A stretch of 48,228 nucleotides of DNA, from the IMG/VR virus record IMGVR_UViG_3300031539_008099, positions 1 through 48,228 of that record. One strand, 5' to 3'. This DNA comes from a virus. Under the pieces are notes generated by a model. The model was not told the DNA's origin. It ran no database searches and saw nothing but the letters and a program-made list of their open reading frames with translations. Within the stretch, counting starts at the first letter, position 1, and every line of letters starts with the position of its first letter. The translations under genes were made by a program, and so were the position numbers. Of this stretch, positions 13,931-22,169 are shown in pieces.

Positions 13931-15262
13931 ATGGCTGAAGAAAAACTACCCCCTCACAATATTGAAGCAGAGGAATCGTTACTGGGTGCTATCCTGCTTG
14001 ATAGTAACCAGATGAGCCGCATTGACCTAGAAACAGTTGATTTCTTTGAGGAAAATCACCAGGCTATTTACCATGCTATGCTCAATCTCTATAAACTTGG
14101 TGGTGGGATTGACCAAGTGACTGTTGCGCATGAGATAATGCGTCTAGGCAAACTTGAGCAGGTTGGCGGAGCCGGATACCTAAGTCATTTAATTTCAGTT
14201 GTTCCTACATCACTGCACGCGCCGTATTATGCTAAAGTGCTAAGGGATTGTTCACTGAACCGCCAGTTGCTCGATGCTGCGGGGCAGATTGCTGCGATAG
14301 GTTATGCTAACGGAGATCCACTGGAGGGGTTATCTAAAAGCCAGACCACCCTGAGTAGCATTAGCAAACTTATATCGCGTGATGAACTGCTGACACCGCA
14401 AGATATAGCGGGGAGGGCGGATGTAAGATACGAGATGTTGAGAGACATCCAGCCAGGACTTTCTAGCGGCTTTGCCCCCTTGGATAATAAGATTGGTGGG
14501 CTTTCAGATGGCGATTACATTATCCTGGCAGGACGCCCAGGAATCGGCAAGAGCACCCTAGCTTTACAAATAGCAGAAAATATAGCAGTAAACCATAACG
14601 CACTCTTTATTTGTCTTGAAATGACCGCGGATGCTATAACTGATAAGCGTATCTCTTGGGTTATTGGGAAGTCTGTTAGCATTGTAAGAAGGGGGAATTA
14701 CGGGGATGATTTGTTTGATGATATCACCTTTTCTGTAGGCAAACTTGCTGAGCGAAACCTATATCTCAGTCACGGGCCGGCTACAACACATTCCTTAAGA
14801 CGGGTTATGGAGAGTATGAAGTTGAGCTATGGCTTAGATATTGCATTTATAGATTACCTTCAGCTTCTACGTGACAGGTTCGGGAATAACGCTAATGAGC
14901 GCATAGGTTTTATCAGTGGCGAATTGGCGAACATGGCTAAAGAGTTTGACATACCACTGGTGGTATTGTCTCAGTTAAGCCGCGCACCTGATGGCAGAAT
15001 GGATCGTAGGCCCCATCTTTCTGACCTGCGGGAGAGTGGCAGCATTGAGCAAGACGCCGACCTCATTGTTTTTCTTTACCGCGACTCTTACTATGATCGT
15101 GAGGTCGAACCAGACGGTGCTGAAACTGAGGTGTTGATAGGTAAAGACCGAATGAGGGGGTTATCAGGTAAATTAAGCCTTTTCTGGGATGCTGAAGGGG
15201 AAAGGTATGTTAGCAATAAAAGACGCGCAAAAGATGCCCGTCCTACATTAGGCCTCTCTTGA
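13931..15262 (+). CDS. dnaB: Replicative DNA helicase DnaB
   Basis: A full-length 443-residue hexameric 5'-3' helicase. The N-terminal domain starts LPPHNIEAEESLLGAILLD. The RecA-like domain has Walker A AGRPGIGKST (about 200-209), the helicase motif LFICLEMTAD, Walker B DIAFIDYLQLL (near 303) and the arginine finger region LSQLSRAPDGRMDRRPHLSD with GSIEQDADLIVFLYR. It would unwind DNA at the origin in the gene just upstream. AGGAGATTGACTG precedes the ATG. The last 20 bases overlap a convergent leftward gene. Confidence 0.96.
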   Translation: MAEEKLPPHNIEAEESLLGAILLDSNQMSRIDLETVDFFEENHQAIYHAMLNLYKLGGGIDQVTVAHEIMRLGKLEQVGGAGYLSHLISVVPTSLHAPYYAKVLRDCSLNRQLLDAAGQIAAIGYANGDPLEGLSKSQTTLSSISKLISRDELLTPQDIAGRADVRYEMLRDIQPGLSSGFAPLDNKIGGLSDGDYIILAGRPGIGKSTLALQIAENIAVNHNALFICLEMTADAITDKRISWVIGKSVSIVRRGNYGDDLFDDITFSVGKLAERNLYLSHGPATTHSLRRVMESMKLSYGLDIAFIDYLQLLRDRFGNNANERIGFISGELANMAKEFDIPLVVLSQLSRAPDGRMDRRPHLSDLRESGSIEQDADLIVFLYRDSYYDREVEPDGAETEVLIGKDRMRGLSGKLSLFWDAEGERYVSNKRRAKDARPTLGLS

Positions 15263-15560
15263 TTAAACTATCTAAGGCTGCCAATGCCCTAGAGCCGTCG
15301 CTTGATACACCCAATAAAGATTGTTTCAAATCTCTAATGAAGGCATATTCGTCATACTTGGCGTAAGGTTCTAATATCTCGAGTATCCGACTTATTCTAG
15401 AATTTAACATATAAGCATCAGTTCTCAAACTTTCCACATCATCCCGGATGGATTTAAGAGAACTGAAAGTTACTGAACGCTCAATAGCAGACAAAGCCTC
15501 CGCTTTGGCTATTTGTGGCACGTGTCTTGGCTTTCCTAAACCGCGTGTCATATCACTCAT
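15243..15560 (-). CDS. Coiled-coil hypothetical protein, 105 aa
   Basis: The start is the ATG with GGGAGGTG just upstream; a GTG three codons earlier overlaps that site. The sequence from about 22 to 70 (AIERSVTFSSLKSIRDDVES onward) is heptad-like and helical, followed by a second helical region. It converges on dnaB with a 20-base overlap and is the last gene of the short leftward unit 16711-15243. Function unknown. Confidence 0.6.
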   Translation of the reverse strand: MSDMTRGLGKPRHVPQIAKAEALSAIERSVTFSSLKSIRDDVESLRTDAYMLNSRISRILEILEPYAKYDEYAFIRDLKQSLLGVSSDGSRALAALDSLIKRGLM

Positions 15561-15565
15561 GTTAT

Positions 15566-15814
15566 TCACCTCCCTAGTTTTTTAAGTATAGCGCCAACTA
15601 TAAAGGTAGCCAAAGAACCAAATATAATAATAGGCGCAATGAAGCTATAAGGGCCTTGGCGTATTCCTGTCAGTCCAGCACTGCGCTCAGGCAAAGGATA
15701 CGCTTCTGGATGAGCCCAGTATTCCTCTGGCGGAATGCTATAGTGTCGGCAAGCACGCTCTGCATCAGTTAGTGGAACACCTTTGCCGCGCTCTTCTCTA
15801 GCTTGTCCTCTCAT
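15566..15814 (-). CDS. C-terminally membrane-anchored small protein, 82 aa
   Basis: The N-terminal part is polar and contains LTDAERACRHYSIPPEEYW and AHPEAYPLPER. Residues about 57-76 (YSFIAPIIIFGSLATFIVGA) form one membrane segment followed by ILKKLGR. The tail-anchored layout recurs in the rightward late region (20592, 21617). It belongs to the short leftward unit, so it could be another surface or membrane component. Confidence 0.65.
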   Translation of the reverse strand: MRGQAREERGKGVPLTDAERACRHYSIPPEEYWAHPEAYPLPERSAGLTGIRQGPYSFIAPIIIFGSLATFIVGAILKKLGR

Positions 15815-15816
15815 TT

Positions 15817-16059
15817 TTATCCCCTAAATGAAGGAAATCCCGGTGGCATTTGTATTGGTCTAGTCATAGGTTGAGCTTTGGGAGTGCTTAATATCATACA
15901 GAGTGCTATAAAAACGCAAATACCCTGCTTTTTAGGCGTTGTTATCCCCGGTTTCATCACAGCTACCTCTGCCCATAAAGCGCACTTGCCCTGTATGCAA
16001 AGTTGTTGGCTGAATGGGCATAGTTTGATTTGTTCAACCTCTTGGTTCTCATTTCCCAT
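15817..16059 (-). CDS. Cysteine-motif membrane-associated protein, 80 aa
   Basis: Residues 14-28 carry CPFSQQLCIQGKCALW, a three-cysteine cluster, followed by a hydrophobic stretch ICVFIALCMILS (about 47-58) and a proline/methionine-rich tail. It overlaps the upstream gene by 11 bases. Function unknown; metal or Fe-S binding is possible but not shown. Confidence 0.6.
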   Translation of the reverse strand: MGNENQEVEQIKLCPFSQQLCIQGKCALWAEVAVMKPGITTPKKQGICVFIALCMILSTPKAQPMTRPIQMPPGFPSFRG

Positions 16060-16711
16060 TTGATACTACCTCCTTTTCGACTTCCTCGGCAGCCCGCTGA
16101 GCGGCTGCTGCCTTCATTTCTTCGAGTTTAGCTTCACTAATACCCTTAGCGGATAGTCTACGCTTAAACCATTCTCTGCCTATATCATTACGAGTAGTCT
16201 GAGTGCTGGCTGCTAATCTCTCCAAGTCAGCTATATTGTCTAAGCTCTCTAAGCTATGCCTAATGGAACGACTATCAGTAAGTACTTTATTAGCCAGTTC
16301 CTTTTCCCACTTCGATAAATCTGCTATCCGCTCGGGTCGGAGATCAACACGCTCCATTGCGTTAAGCTCATCCATACACATGTTCATGCGATCAATAACC
16401 TCGCTTGAATCTACGCCATCCTTTTTGGCAAATCTCATAGCCTCGTTTAATAATCCCGAGCACGTTCCGTAATGACCCATAGCGCAGGGGACACATGCAG
16501 TAGCAATATCGTCTGGTTTCTTCTCTGTTTTAACGGGCAATTCCCCACCGGGCACTTCAGAGTCAGCATTTTCTGAACCATAAATTCTTTCAAGTGCTTC
16601 TTCTGGAGTTTCGGCTTGTGGTTGAGGTTCTGTGTGGCGATGTGGGGGTTTAACCAATTGGGAGACCATTTTAATGCCTTCGTTAATGATAGTACCGCGG
16701 ATATTAGACAT
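16049..16711 (-). CDS. Hypothetical protein with Cys/His cluster, 220 aa
   Basis: Residues about 1-70 are polar and proline/glutamate-rich. The central CVPCAMGHYGTCSGLLNEA holds three Cys and one His, a possible metal site. The C-terminal 120 residues are helical and charged, ending in an alanine/glutamate helix (AAAAQRAAEEVEKEV). The first ATG (16711) lies six bases from a -10 element, which suggests a leaderless mRNA. An internal ATG at 16669 preceded by GAAGG is an alternative start. First gene of the short leftward unit. No family recognised. Confidence 0.6.
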   Translation of the reverse strand: MSNIRGTIINEGIKMVSQLVKPPHRHTEPQPQAETPEEALERIYGSENADSEVPGGELPVKTEKKPDDIATACVPCAMGHYGTCSGLLNEAMRFAKKDGVDSSEVIDRMNMCMDELNAMERVDLRPERIADLSKWEKELANKVLTDSRSIRHSLESLDNIADLERLAASTQTTRNDIGREWFKRRLSAKGISEAKLEEMKAAAAQRAAEEVEKEVVSNGK

Positions 16712-16717
16712 AGGAGA

Positions 16718-16746
16718 ATTAAATCACGTTGTTCCCCCTATGTCAA
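16718..16746 (-). promoter_or_regulatory. Leftward promoter, probable leaderless mRNA
   Basis: Reverse strand TTGACA (16746-16741), 17 bases, TTTAAT (16723-16718), then six bases to the ATG at 16711. It is divergent from the promoter at 16836-16864. CGTTGT is repeated three times between and within the two promoters (near 16727, 16774 and 16850), a candidate shared operator. Confidence 0.65.
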
Positions 16747-16835
16747 GTAATACTTAAAAACATATAAAAATTACGTTGTGGTTTACACATTACGTATAAT
16801 TTTTACACTAGCTAACTATACACCCAGAAATACAC

Positions 16836-16864
16836 TTGACTAAAAATGTTCGTTGTGTTTTAAT
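16836..16864 (+). promoter_or_regulatory. Rightward late promoter, probable leaderless mRNA
   Basis: TTGACT (16836-16841), a 17-base spacer, TTTAAT (16859-16864), then seven bases to the ATG at 16872. It heads the first half of the long rightward region. A TATAAT near 16795 without a good -35 is a weaker alternative. Confidence 0.62.
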
Positions 16865-16871
16865 CATAGAA

Positions 16872-17444
16872 ATGGCAAAAACGAAAGATAAAGCATTTGC
16901 TCTTTTTGCATTGCATAAAGAGCCATCATCGCCTGAGGTTAAGGCACTAGGCATAAAGTCTGGCACAAGGTGGAACTATTATAACCAGTGGAAGAAGTTA
17001 GGTGAACCTAATCCTGATGTATCAGCAGCAGAGCTCGGGGTGGTTCCACAAAAAGCGACAAAAAGGGAGAAAAGAGTATCAGATAAAGTAACTTTACCAG
17101 GTGGCGCGGTTATTGGGTCATATAAGCCTGATGAAGCTATTGTGAAGCCAGTAGTACCAAGTGAAGGGGAAGCTACGGAACAACCTGAACCTGAAAGCGG
17201 TGAACCCAAAATACCAATAAACCTGGGTGGAGACCATGATCGTCCTTCTATTCTTGGAGAAGTTGTGGGTACTGGTATACCGGTTACTGTGGTTCTTTCT
17301 CTTAAAAGCCTATCCTTTTGGGAAATAGCCCATAGTATCGCACCAGGCCTTACGTTGGATAACTTTATTGATGATTGCGTTGAGGACTTTTTCAAGGGCA
17401 GAGGGAAGGATTTGGGATTAGTCGAAATAGGAGATGCAAGATGA
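16872..17444 (+). CDS. Probable DNA-binding protein, first gene of late region, 190 aa
   Basis: Residues 1-45 (FALFALHKEPSSPEVKALGI, then KSGTRWNYYNQWKKLG) look like a helix-turn-helix that senses sequence or binds DNA, of a type seen in phage packaging and regulatory proteins. A polar linker of about 80 residues follows, then a C-terminal domain (VTVVLSLKSLSFWEIAHSIA, LDNFIDDCVEDFF) like a small ribbon-helix dimer. Start chosen for its fit to the promoter. It could regulate late genes or recognise DNA for packaging; no terminase small subunit family could be confirmed. Confidence 0.6.
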   Translation: MAKTKDKAFALFALHKEPSSPEVKALGIKSGTRWNYYNQWKKLGEPNPDVSAAELGVVPQKATKREKRVSDKVTLPGGAVIGSYKPDEAIVKPVVPSEGEATEQPEPESGEPKIPINLGGDHDRPSILGEVVGTGIPVTVVLSLKSLSFWEIAHSIAPGLTLDNFIDDCVEDFFKGRGKDLGLVEIGDAR

Positions 17445-17722
17445 GATGTTGCTGTCAGACTTTTGGGCCTAGCACCCGAAGGTTTACTACTGATGAAGCT
17501 AGGCTTATTGGTGGAGGGCTCGGAGTTGATTGGGGGGCTATAGACATTGAGCAATTCCGTGAGGGACTTGAAGTAGAAATGGAGCATGGGTGCCGTGACC
17601 CTAAGACGAATATTACTTGCGATGATGTTCTCCTAACCGGGATGATTGCGCTGGCTCACATAAAAGAGATTCCTGACTACTATACCAGGTTAAAGGAAAT
17701 GGAAGAGAAAACAGGAGGGTAA
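17441..17722 (+). CDS. DUF5661 family protein, 93 aa
   Basis: The pattern FTTDEARLIGGGLGVDWGAI, QFREGLEVEMEHGCRDP and IALAHIKEIPDYYTRLKEME is that of the DUF5661 family, small helical proteins found in bacteria and phages with no known function. It overlaps the previous gene by four bases (ATGA), with GGAGATG upstream. The N-terminal CCC is unusual for the family. Confidence 0.75.
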   Translation: MRCCCQTFGPSTRRFTTDEARLIGGGLGVDWGAIDIEQFREGLEVEMEHGCRDPKTNITCDDVLLTGMIALAHIKEIPDYYTRLKEMEEKTGG

Positions 17723-17723
17723 T

Positions 17724-18686
17724 ATGGCTAAAAAAGAATATGGTTTGGTTATAGGACAGCGTGGATCAAGTTCAAGCGACCCTGTAACTGAAATATTAAG
17801 GAGGAGAATGGCTGAAACAGAGCAAAAAAAACAGAAACGGCAAGACGAGGTGGATGACTTGGAGCACAAAGCGAAGGTAGAGGAGTTGAAGGGGAAGGGG
17901 AAGGAACCAGCAACGATTACTTTCAAACCGGTGGAAATAGATGTGAACGAAGGTAAAAGGGCAGCAGAGGAACGTGCTCAAAGGGCTGAGGTAGAAGTAG
18001 CTACGGAGCGTGATAAACGTCTTGAGACTCAAGAGAAGTTAGAGCAGGAGCGCATGGCCAACTTAAGGTCTGATTTTACTAAGCAGCTTGACGACTTAAA
18101 AAAGCTCCTGGAAGGGGGTGTGGGGAGTAAGCAAAGTATCACGGAGAAGATAGCTGAAGTAAAAAGTAATGCAGAGGAATTGGGGTACGGACCCAAGCAG
18201 GCAGGAGGCATACCGCCAGAGGTTCAAATACAACTACAGCAAATGCAAACTGACCTTCAGATAAGATTGGCTAATATGGCTGATGAACGTAGCCGCCGTG
18301 ATAAAGAGTGGGATTTAACATTAAAGAAATACGGCGATGATAAGGAATTGGAGCAACAGCGCTTGGCACAGGAAGCAAATGCCGATGCTGAGCGCACGAA
18401 ACTCATGAAGGGTGGCTTGGATACACTAGGGCGTATAATGGGCAAGGCGATGGTTGAGCCCGGGTCGGTGCCAAGTGGGATTAGCAGTAGAGCAGTTAAG
18501 GATTATGCCCTTGAAGCTGAGGAGGGTGAGGCTGGTGGATTTAGTTGCCCTAACCCTGGCTGCGGCACGGAACTATATTTAGCCCCTGATACGAGTAGGG
18601 TTCAATGCGCCAAATGCGGCGCTATGTCCAATTTTACCCGAATACCAAAAGTTGAGGCCAAAAGTGAAGATACTCCAGCAATTTAA
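17724..18686 (+). CDS. Long coiled-coil protein with C-terminal zinc ribbon
   Basis: Residues about 25-230 are almost continuous charged coiled coil (EEERAQRAEV-type heptads, DDLKKLLEGG). The C-terminal 45 residues carry a four-cysteine ribbon: CPNPGCGTELY and VQCAKCGA. This architecture is typical of scaffolding or structural adaptors rather than enzymes. GGAGGG precedes the ATG. Its end overlaps the next gene by 23 bases. It might be a virion assembly scaffold; this is inference from position and composition. Confidence 0.62.
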   Translation: MAKKEYGLVIGQRGSSSSDPVTEILRRRMAETEQKKQKRQDEVDDLEHKAKVEELKGKGKEPATITFKPVEIDVNEGKRAAEERAQRAEVEVATERDKRLETQEKLEQERMANLRSDFTKQLDDLKKLLEGGVGSKQSITEKIAEVKSNAEELGYGPKQAGGIPPEVQIQLQQMQTDLQIRLANMADERSRRDKEWDLTLKKYGDDKELEQQRLAQEANADAERTKLMKGGLDTLGRIMGKAMVEPGSVPSGISSRAVKDYALEAEEGEAGGFSCPNPGCGTELYLAPDTSRVQCAKCGAMSNFTRIPKVEAKSEDTPAI

Positions 18687-19020
18687 GCAGAAATCCGTTG
18701 CTGTTGGCGAAGCTGCTATTAGTGAGGTTGCACCAGTTATTTTCCGCGGTGTAATCGCTGGTTGGTTGGAAGGTAAAACAGCCGAAGATTTTTACAAATT
18801 CATTAAAGCCCACGTAGGCCAGAATTGGCTTATTGAGTTGGTTCCACCAAGGGCCCAAGGCAGAATCCATACTTTTGCGAAAGGTGGTGTAGATTGGCTA
18901 ACTATAGAGTGGTTCCTACAAGCTATTATTGGAGAGCATCCCGATATTGCCAGCCTAATTGCCAGCTCACCTGAAGTAAAAGCTGAGTTGGAGAAGCAGC
19001 TAGAGAATATTCAGGCTTGA
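18664..19020 (+). CDS. Hypothetical protein, 118 aa (GTG start)
   Basis: It starts at GTG with GAGG seven bases upstream (reading MKILQQFKQKSVAVGE). Predicted mostly helical with amphipathic segments (VIFRGVIAGWLEGKTAEDFY, FLQAIIGEHPDIASLI), perhaps membrane-peripheral. Overlap with the coiled-coil gene suggests coupling. A terminator-like hairpin follows at 19053. Function unknown. Confidence 0.6.
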   Translation: MKILQQFKQKSVAVGEAAISEVAPVIFRGVIAGWLEGKTAEDFYKFIKAHVGQNWLIELVPPRAQGRIHTFAKGGVDWLTIEWFLQAIIGEHPDIASLIASSPEVKAELEKQLENIQA

Positions 19021-19052
19021 CAAAAAGCACTTTCTGTTTTAATCTAAAGCAA

Positions 19053-19074
19053 GGGGCGAGCAACGCCCCTTTTG
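19053..19074 (+). terminator. Intrinsic terminator
   Basis: GGGGCG, loop AGCAA, CGCCCC, then TTTT. It lies 33 bases after the stop at 19020 and 18 bases before the next start, so it probably attenuates rather than blocks expression of the downstream membrane-protein genes, because no new promoter is evident behind it. Confidence 0.75.
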
Positions 19075-19091
19075 CATTATAGGAGGTGAAT

Positions 19092-19316
19092 ATGAGAGGC
19101 AAATGTAGTAGCTGTTCGGCGGTGGCTGAGGCAGAGCGGGTTGCAAGGAATTATCAAATAAGCCAGGGGGAGGGTGTCACAATTCCTACTTGGGCATTTT
19201 TCCTTCTTTTAGGCACAGGCATTGGCGTGGTGGTTGGCCCGGCGCTTATGGCCACCACAGCCACAGGGAGTGCAAGGCTTGCTGAGTTAAGCAGGCAGTA
19301 TATCGAGAGGAAGTGA
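19092..19316 (+). CDS. Single-pass membrane protein, 74 aa
   Basis: It starts MRGKCSSCSAVAEAER at the ATG preceded by AGGAGGTGA. The MRGK start and CxxC recall two other starts in this region (20592 and 21189 also begin MRGK). One transmembrane helix at about 32-54 (TWAFFLLLGTGIGVVVGPAL). The C-terminus is polar. Likely part of a viral or cell envelope. Confidence 0.62.
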   Translation: MRGKCSSCSAVAEAERVARNYQISQGEGVTIPTWAFFLLLGTGIGVVVGPALMATTATGSARLAELSRQYIERK

Positions 19317-19319
19317 TTA

Positions 19320-19490
19320 ATGAAGCTGAATGTTACAATTACACCCGAAGATAAAAAAGATGACTCAGTGATCGTTTTCCCGGTAGAGATCCCCCAGAAG
19401 CACTTTGACATAGCCAAGCATTCTGTAAAGTTAGCCGTTGCTATTAAAAGCGCCATAGAAAATATAAGAGACGATCTCAAGGAGGAGTAA
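19320..19490 (+). CDS. Hypothetical protein, 56 aa
   Basis: A small ORF starting MKLNVTITPEDKKDD between two coding genes, with its stop overlapping the ATG of the next gene (TAATG). Strand-rich first half with VIVFPVEIP, helical second half (LAVAIKSAIENIRDDLKEE). The ribosome binding site is weak, so translation probably depends on coupling. Function unknown. Confidence 0.55.
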   Translation: MKLNVTITPEDKKDDSVIVFPVEIPQKHFDIAKHSVKLAVAIKSAIENIRDDLKEE

Positions 19491-20137
19491 TGCTGACGAT
19501 ACAAAGCAGCATTTCTTGTGATGACCAGCCTATAGATGGCGCGACAATTATGGGCGAAAGTCGCTTTTTAACAAGCTGGATTACGCCTGAGAGCCTTGAG
19601 ATCCAGGAGAAATACAAAGAGCTAACCAAAAATATTTCAGGGCAAAGAGATAGAATCATTGCTGTCTGGCAATATGTCAAAAATATCCCCTACACTCCAT
19701 TCGTTAGTGCCAAAGTAAATATCGGCGGTAGAGTGTTTAGCCAGAACGATGCTTGGCTTGATGCCGGCCAAACCTTGCAGGCAAGGAAACTTAACTGCAT
19801 GAATAAGTCAATCCTTTTGATTTCATTATTGCGCCAGGAGCTTTCAGCCGATACTGCATTCATGTGTCTGAACAATGTCAAAACTAATGGCATCGGTGGT
19901 CACGCTGTGGGCTATCTCCGACTGGATGATGACTATATTTTGGAGACCACGAATCCCGGTATCAAAAGTCCGTTTTTAAAGGCAGAGGATATGGATATTT
20001 ACGAGGCAGTTGTTTTCGTAAACGATAAGGAAACTAGGTATATCCCATCGACTCAACTTCGAGAACCCTTGGGCACGTGCTGCGTGAGGTGGTTAGAGGA
20101 CTACATTAACGAAAAGCTTTGCACGGAGTATGTATAG
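19490..20137 (+). CDS. Transglutaminase-like cysteine protease-fold protein
   Basis: The triad pattern of the transglutaminase-like superfamily is visible: Cys103 in LNCMNKSILLISLLR, His138 in GIGGHAVGYL and an acidic/polar position in ILETTNPG about 14 residues later. The usual final Asp is not clear (Glu152 or Asn155 could serve). Such domains act as cysteine proteases, cross-linkers or cell-wall enzymes. Here it sits among membrane-anchored structural candidates, so virion maturation or host entry is plausible. GAGGAG precedes the ATG. Confidence 0.68.
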   Translation: MLTIQSSISCDDQPIDGATIMGESRFLTSWITPESLEIQEKYKELTKNISGQRDRIIAVWQYVKNIPYTPFVSAKVNIGGRVFSQNDAWLDAGQTLQARKLNCMNKSILLISLLRQELSADTAFMCLNNVKTNGIGGHAVGYLRLDDDYILETTNPGIKSPFLKAEDMDIYEAVVFVNDKETRYIPSTQLREPLGTCCVRWLEDYINEKLCTEYV

Positions 20138-20595
20138 TGGCTTGGGAACTTGTAGCAGAAGGCGCACCAGATACCTTTCAATCTACTGGGGCTATTGATG
20201 ATTTACCTCATGGCACACGAATTAAACTCGAGGTGGACACGATATGGGGGTTGGCTTACTTAGCTAATATATGGGGTGCGGAGTGGGTGATTCAGAGATT
20301 CATTGAGGCGGATGTTACTATCACAGATGCCTATAGTGTTGGTCCAGACAGGGTGGTTGCCGAAGGCTATGTTAGTTCACCAGCGGCAGTGGCTACTATC
20401 ATCTGGGTCGTGCTTGTGGTCCTAGGCATTGCAGGGATAGCATATATTGTTCATGAGTTAAGGCTTTGGGCACAGACTGGTGTTCCCCCTGATGTGACAA
20501 ATATAGTAAAATGGGGTGCAATAGGGGTATTAAGCGTATTGGGAATAAAGCTTGCCACTAAGCTTTTAGGCAAACCAAGGAGGGCGATGACATGA
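20137..20595 (+). CDS. Two-helix membrane protein, 152 aa
   Basis: It starts at the GTG overlapping the preceding stop (TAGTGG), with GGAG upstream. A soluble N-terminal beta-like domain (about 1-85) precedes two hydrophobic helices, about 88-112 (ATIIWVVLVVLGIAGIAY) and 127-146 (WGAIGVLSVLGIKLATKL), with a basic tail (GKPRR). The domain order resembles a membrane-anchored virion or surface protein. No family recognised. Confidence 0.62.
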   Translation: MAWELVAEGAPDTFQSTGAIDDLPHGTRIKLEVDTIWGLAYLANIWGAEWVIQRFIEADVTITDAYSVGPDRVVAEGYVSSPAAVATIIWVVLVVLGIAGIAYIVHELRLWAQTGVPPDVTNIVKWGAIGVLSVLGIKLATKLLGKPRRAMT

Positions 20596-21185
20596 GGGGT
20601 AAAATAAGTAGCCCGGGCATAACAGGTGCTTTTACGAGAGTTGATGTACCAGCAACACTCCCAGTTGGAAGTGAAATAAACGTAAAATTAGACGGCAACT
20701 TATATAATTACGATTTTAGCTGGTGGCGTGTGTGGACTGGCTGCTTTACAGCAGAGCGATCTGGTTATCAAGACTATGCTCAGTTCGGTGGCAATGGGGT
20801 GGAAATAGGCCCAGAGCGGGTAGCAACGCTTGGTCTTGGCCCAATGCCTGATAGCTCCGTAGATATTACAGTCAAACTATGGGGGAATCCTTACCCTTTG
20901 AATTGGGATTGGGGGGGTGGATATGGCTGGGTGTTAGCTGCTACGCGGGCAGTAACTATCGTTCCATCTGGTGTTCCACCAACTCCACCAACTGAGTGTG
21001 ATACTCCTGGAGCGACTCAATGTTTTGGTGCCGATGGTGCCGATTTATATACCTGTATAGCTGGTGAATGGGTTTTAGCAGAGGCGAACTCCCCTGAGTG
21101 TGAAGCGCCGAAGGGTTTTGACTGGAGGTGGATTGCGCTTGGTGGCGGAGCCATAATTGCTGTTATAATACTTAAATCGAGGTGA
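20592..21185 (+). CDS. Tail-anchored surface protein with Cys module, 197 aa
   Basis: A beta-rich ectodomain (residues 1-125, aromatic-rich near FSWWRVWTG) is followed by a proline linker and a cysteine module (about 136-171): CDTPGATQC, DLYTC and LAEANSPEC. It ends with one membrane helix and a short basic end (WIALGGGAIIAVIILKSR). The same Cys module occurs near the N-terminus of the protein at 37951, so the two may be related by domain shuffling. Likely displayed on an envelope. Confidence 0.65.
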   Translation: MRGKISSPGITGAFTRVDVPATLPVGSEINVKLDGNLYNYDFSWWRVWTGCFTAERSGYQDYAQFGGNGVEIGPERVATLGLGPMPDSSVDITVKLWGNPYPLNWDWGGGYGWVLAATRAVTIVPSGVPPTPPTECDTPGATQCFGADGADLYTCIAGEWVLAEANSPECEAPKGFDWRWIALGGGAIIAVIILKSR

Positions 21186-21188
21186 GTT

Positions 21189-21617
21189 ATGAGAGGCAAA
21201 GTGAATTTGTTAGCAGAACGGGCGAGTGGTACAGCGATAATAGCTGGGATACTTGATGAAGAAAGTTGGGATGCTATAGGAATTGCTGCTATTACGGGGG
21301 GGGAACTCAGGGACCCTAAGATTTTTGACTGGACTGCTGGACCGGTGGGGCAGGTATCTTATGACGAAGGGGATTTCCCGGTACCAATTACTTTAAATCA
21401 TGAGGTTACCGCTGAAGTTATGAGCCTGAATAACAGCCCTGGCAGCGGGAATTGTAGATGCACGGTATGGTTTAAAGACCCAGATGGTTTAACAAAGGGG
21501 AGCCACACTGAGACATTTTCTTTAGACCCATATAGTGCAATTTACACCGCTACTACTCGTGTCTCTATCAACAAGAAGGGGACTTGGAAGCTTCATGCCC
21601 TGCTAGAGGCTATCTAA
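21189..21617 (+). CDS. Beta-sandwich-like protein, 142 aa
   Basis: It starts MRGKVNLLAERASG and carries LDEESWDAIGIAAIT (residues 22-36), nearly identical to LDEKIWDAIGVGEIT in the next gene, showing tandem paralogy. The remainder is strand-rich, like an immunoglobulin-type fold (TVWFKDPDGLTKGSHTETFS). It lacks the tail anchor of its paralogue. Possibly a soluble partner on the same structure. Confidence 0.6.
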   Translation: MRGKVNLLAERASGTAIIAGILDEESWDAIGIAAITGGELRDPKIFDWTAGPVGQVSYDEGDFPVPITLNHEVTAEVMSLNNSPGSGNCRCTVWFKDPDGLTKGSHTETFSLDPYSAIYTATTRVSINKKGTWKLHALLEAI

Positions 21618-22168
21618 TGACTACAATTTTAGATAGGAAAACTTGGGGCCTGGATAATATCTCTGCCAGTACCTCAGTGCTTGATGAGAAAATTTGGGAT
21701 GCTATAGGCGTTGGCGAGATAACGCCTCCGGACGTTGACGGTCTAATAAAAGACCTGCGCTTCTGGAATGTTGACAAGTGGCAGACGGCCCCGCCAAGCG
21801 TTGCAGTAGGGGGCATAGTAGGGGTCAAGGCCACTGGCAGAAACACTGGGAAAAACCTAGACAGTATGACGATGAACGCCATTATTATCGACCCTGACGG
21901 CAAAACTATTGCAACCAAGACAGTTACTCAGGATTGGGTGGGGACAGGGGTAGAGATAGCAATAGAGTGTAGCGGCACTAAGGCCAAGGAGGGTAGCTAC
22001 ACAGCCTATGTGGAGCTGATAGGCAAGTATGCAGGTATGGCATACGTGCTTGATGAGTGGGAAAACACCATAGCGGTTATTAAAAAGGGATTCTCCTGGA
22101 AATATGTGGGGATTGGGTTAGGTGCGCTAGGTGCTATACTATTAGTGCCTAAAAAGAAGAAGAAATAA
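21617..22168 (+). CDS. Tail-anchored beta-sandwich protein, 183 aa
   Basis: It starts at the ATG overlapping the previous stop, with GAGG upstream. Residues 1-40 contain two versions of the paralogous motif (ILDRKTWGLDNI and VLDEKIWDAIGVGEIT). Residues 60-150 form an Ig-like beta-sandwich (AIIIDPDGKTIATKTVTQ). The C-terminus is one membrane helix and five lysines (GIGLGALGAILLVP, then KKKKK), a clear tail anchor with the body outside. Confidence 0.65.
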   Translation: MTTILDRKTWGLDNISASTSVLDEKIWDAIGVGEITPPDVDGLIKDLRFWNVDKWQTAPPSVAVGGIVGVKATGRNTGKNLDSMTMNAIIIDPDGKTIATKTVTQDWVGTGVEIAIECSGTKAKEGSYTAYVELIGKYAGMAYVLDEWENTIAVIKKGFSWKYVGIGLGALGAILLVPKKKKK

Positions 22169-22169
22169 A

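Noticed and set aside
16790-16800. TATAAT near 16795 as the main late promoter
   Set aside because: No -35 box at 17 bases, whereas TTGACT-N17-TTTAAT just downstream fits and positions the start at the ATG.
16872-17444. Terminase small subunit
   Set aside because: An N-terminal HTH and position fit, but no terminase large subunit is present and the C-terminal part does not match.
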